The notes under the pieces were generated by a model. The model had not been told where the DNA came from. It did not search any database and saw only the letters and a program-made list of their open reading frames with translations. DNA of 15,261 nucleotides from an uncultured Alphaproteobacteria bacterium (lineage in GTDB: Bacteria; Pseudomonadota; Alphaproteobacteria; RF32; CAG-239), in the NCBI GenBank assembly GCA_910580155.1, contig CAJTWX010000036.1, forward strand, positions 1 to 15,261, in the 5' to 3' direction. The translations under genes were made by a program, and so were the position numbers. Below are positions 14,498 to 15,261 of this stretch, piece by piece. The number at the start of each line of letters is the position of its first letter. Within the stretch, counting starts at the first letter, position 1.

Positions 14498-15261
14498 TTA
14501 ATACGAACAAGTATTAGACAGCTCATATGCTACTCCATATTTATACGAGCTTGTATGGCCTTGCGCATCTATTTGATATGTATGAGTAAATGTACCGTGA
14601 TCACCTACTATAGCAAATGGGGTGACATAAGGAGACTTGTCGTAAAATCCGACTTGGGCAGACATTGGGTTGGAGTACTTGTTGCTACACTGGAGTGATA
14701 GACCGTCACCATTTACACCATAACCGATAACAGAACATCCACTAGGCGGATTATTCAGAACAAGTTTTAAGCCTGATGCTCCGCCGCCAAGCGTACAATA
14801 ACTCTTGCTGCCAACCCAAGCCACACCACCACCATTGTTTTGGCAACTAAATGTAATTTTATATATACCTGATAGATGATCTGGATTTGAATGACAAGTA
14901 TATCCATTTGCTGTTACCGTTGGAAGCCCCCATCCACAGGTGTCTTTTATTCTGCAACCATTAACAGTTTTTTTAGTACAGGTTAATCCAGTTGCAATTT
15001 CTTTACTGCTAGAGGTGTATGTAAAAATGTTACCATCTACATCATTAGAGCTTTGGCACGCCATCTGTATACAATTTCTGTTGCCAAATGTTATGTTCAT
15101 TCCTATGCCCACATATTTAGTTAATTCATCAGAGCTAATCTTTATTGTTGATCTATCATAACTGCCTTTACATCCTTCAGATTTGTAGCAAGTAAGGCTA
15201 TCAGAAACTTTTATTTCTTTTATATTATGGAGTTCTTGTGTTATACGCCAATCGCTAGAAT
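14498..15261 (-). CDS. Cys-rich protein of unknown family, N-terminus outside window
   Basis: The minus-strand frame is open from the window edge to a TAA at 14498-14500, giving 253 visible residues. A GTG at 15112 could be read as a start, but 49 further in-frame residues continue to the edge without a stop, including two cysteines, so the gene very probably begins beyond the window. The visible part has 13 cysteines, is rich in Gly, Ser, Asn and Thr, has no membrane segment, and ends in SNTCSY. Composition suggests an exported, disulfide-bonded protein; that is inference. It shares no obvious module with the Cys-rich protein at the left edge (no RCCxxC block), so the two are not called paralogues. 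I do not recognise the family. Confidence 0.65.
   Translation of the reverse strand, partial: SSDWRITQELHNIKEIKVSDSLTCYKSEGCKGSYDRSTIKISSDELTKYVGIGMNITFGNRNCIQMACQSSNDVDGNIFTYTSSSKEIATGLTCTKKTVNGCRIKDTCGWGLPTVTANGYTCHSNPDHLSGIYKITFSCQNNGGGVAWVGSKSYCTLGGGASGLKLVLNNPPSGCSVIGYGVNGDGLSLQCSNKYSNPMSAQVGFYDKSPYVTPFAIVGDHGTFTHTYQIDAQGHTSSYKYGVAYELSNTCSY

Overview
This window reads as a piece of chromosome from a low-GC, host-associated type of Alphaproteobacterium. The evidence is the divergent pairing of tsaD with a Mic60 (mitofilin)-HemY gene pair, which is a conserved alphaproteobacterial neighbourhood. The C-terminal 'PRPRWPLD' tail of TsaD, the HemY with a terminal zinc knuckle, and an OmpR/EnvZ pair of alphaproteobacterial style point the same way. 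AT-rich intergenic regions and Cys-rich proteins of unknown family at both edges would fit the uncultured gut-type lineages, but that finer placement is inference. No tRNA, rRNA, CRISPR array, insertion sequence or phage gene was seen.

Layout. (1) Bases 1-636: the 3' end of a plus-strand gene for a very Cys-rich, probably exported protein. (2) Bases 637-898: a gene-free gap ending in a strong bidirectional terminator. (3) Bases 899-4803: a minus-strand operon, mic60 then hemY then an ADP-dependent glucokinase/phosphofructokinase family kinase. (4) Bases 4804-4895: a divergent AT-rich promoter region. (5) Bases 4896-14188: a tightly packed plus-strand run of tsaD, nth, two tandem paralogous GT-C-type membrane proteins, uvrC, pgsA, ompR and envZ. 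Gaps inside it are 57 nt or less and one pair overlaps. (6) Bases 14189-14497: a gene-free region with three directly abutting hairpins and a second terminator. (7) Bases 14498-15261: the C-terminal part of another Cys-rich protein on the minus strand.

How the genes fit together. The plus-strand run combines tRNA t6A modification (tsaD), base-excision repair (nth), nucleotide-excision repair (uvrC), phosphatidylglycerol synthesis (pgsA) and an envelope-type two-component system (ompR-envZ). The two GT-C-like proteins sit between the repair genes and probably act in the envelope as lipid-linked sugar transferases; no family name can be fixed from sequence alone. The minus-strand operon combines membrane architecture (Mic60), a HemY-type TPR inner-membrane protein and a sugar kinase of a family best known from archaea and animals.

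I did not find a clear new defence or mobile system. The items most worth following are the ADP-dependent kinase in this operon, the apparent loss of hemC/hemD from the hem-mic60 cluster, the tandem GT-C pair with a conserved loop signature, the Cys-rich proteins at both edges, and the stacked hairpins after envZ.
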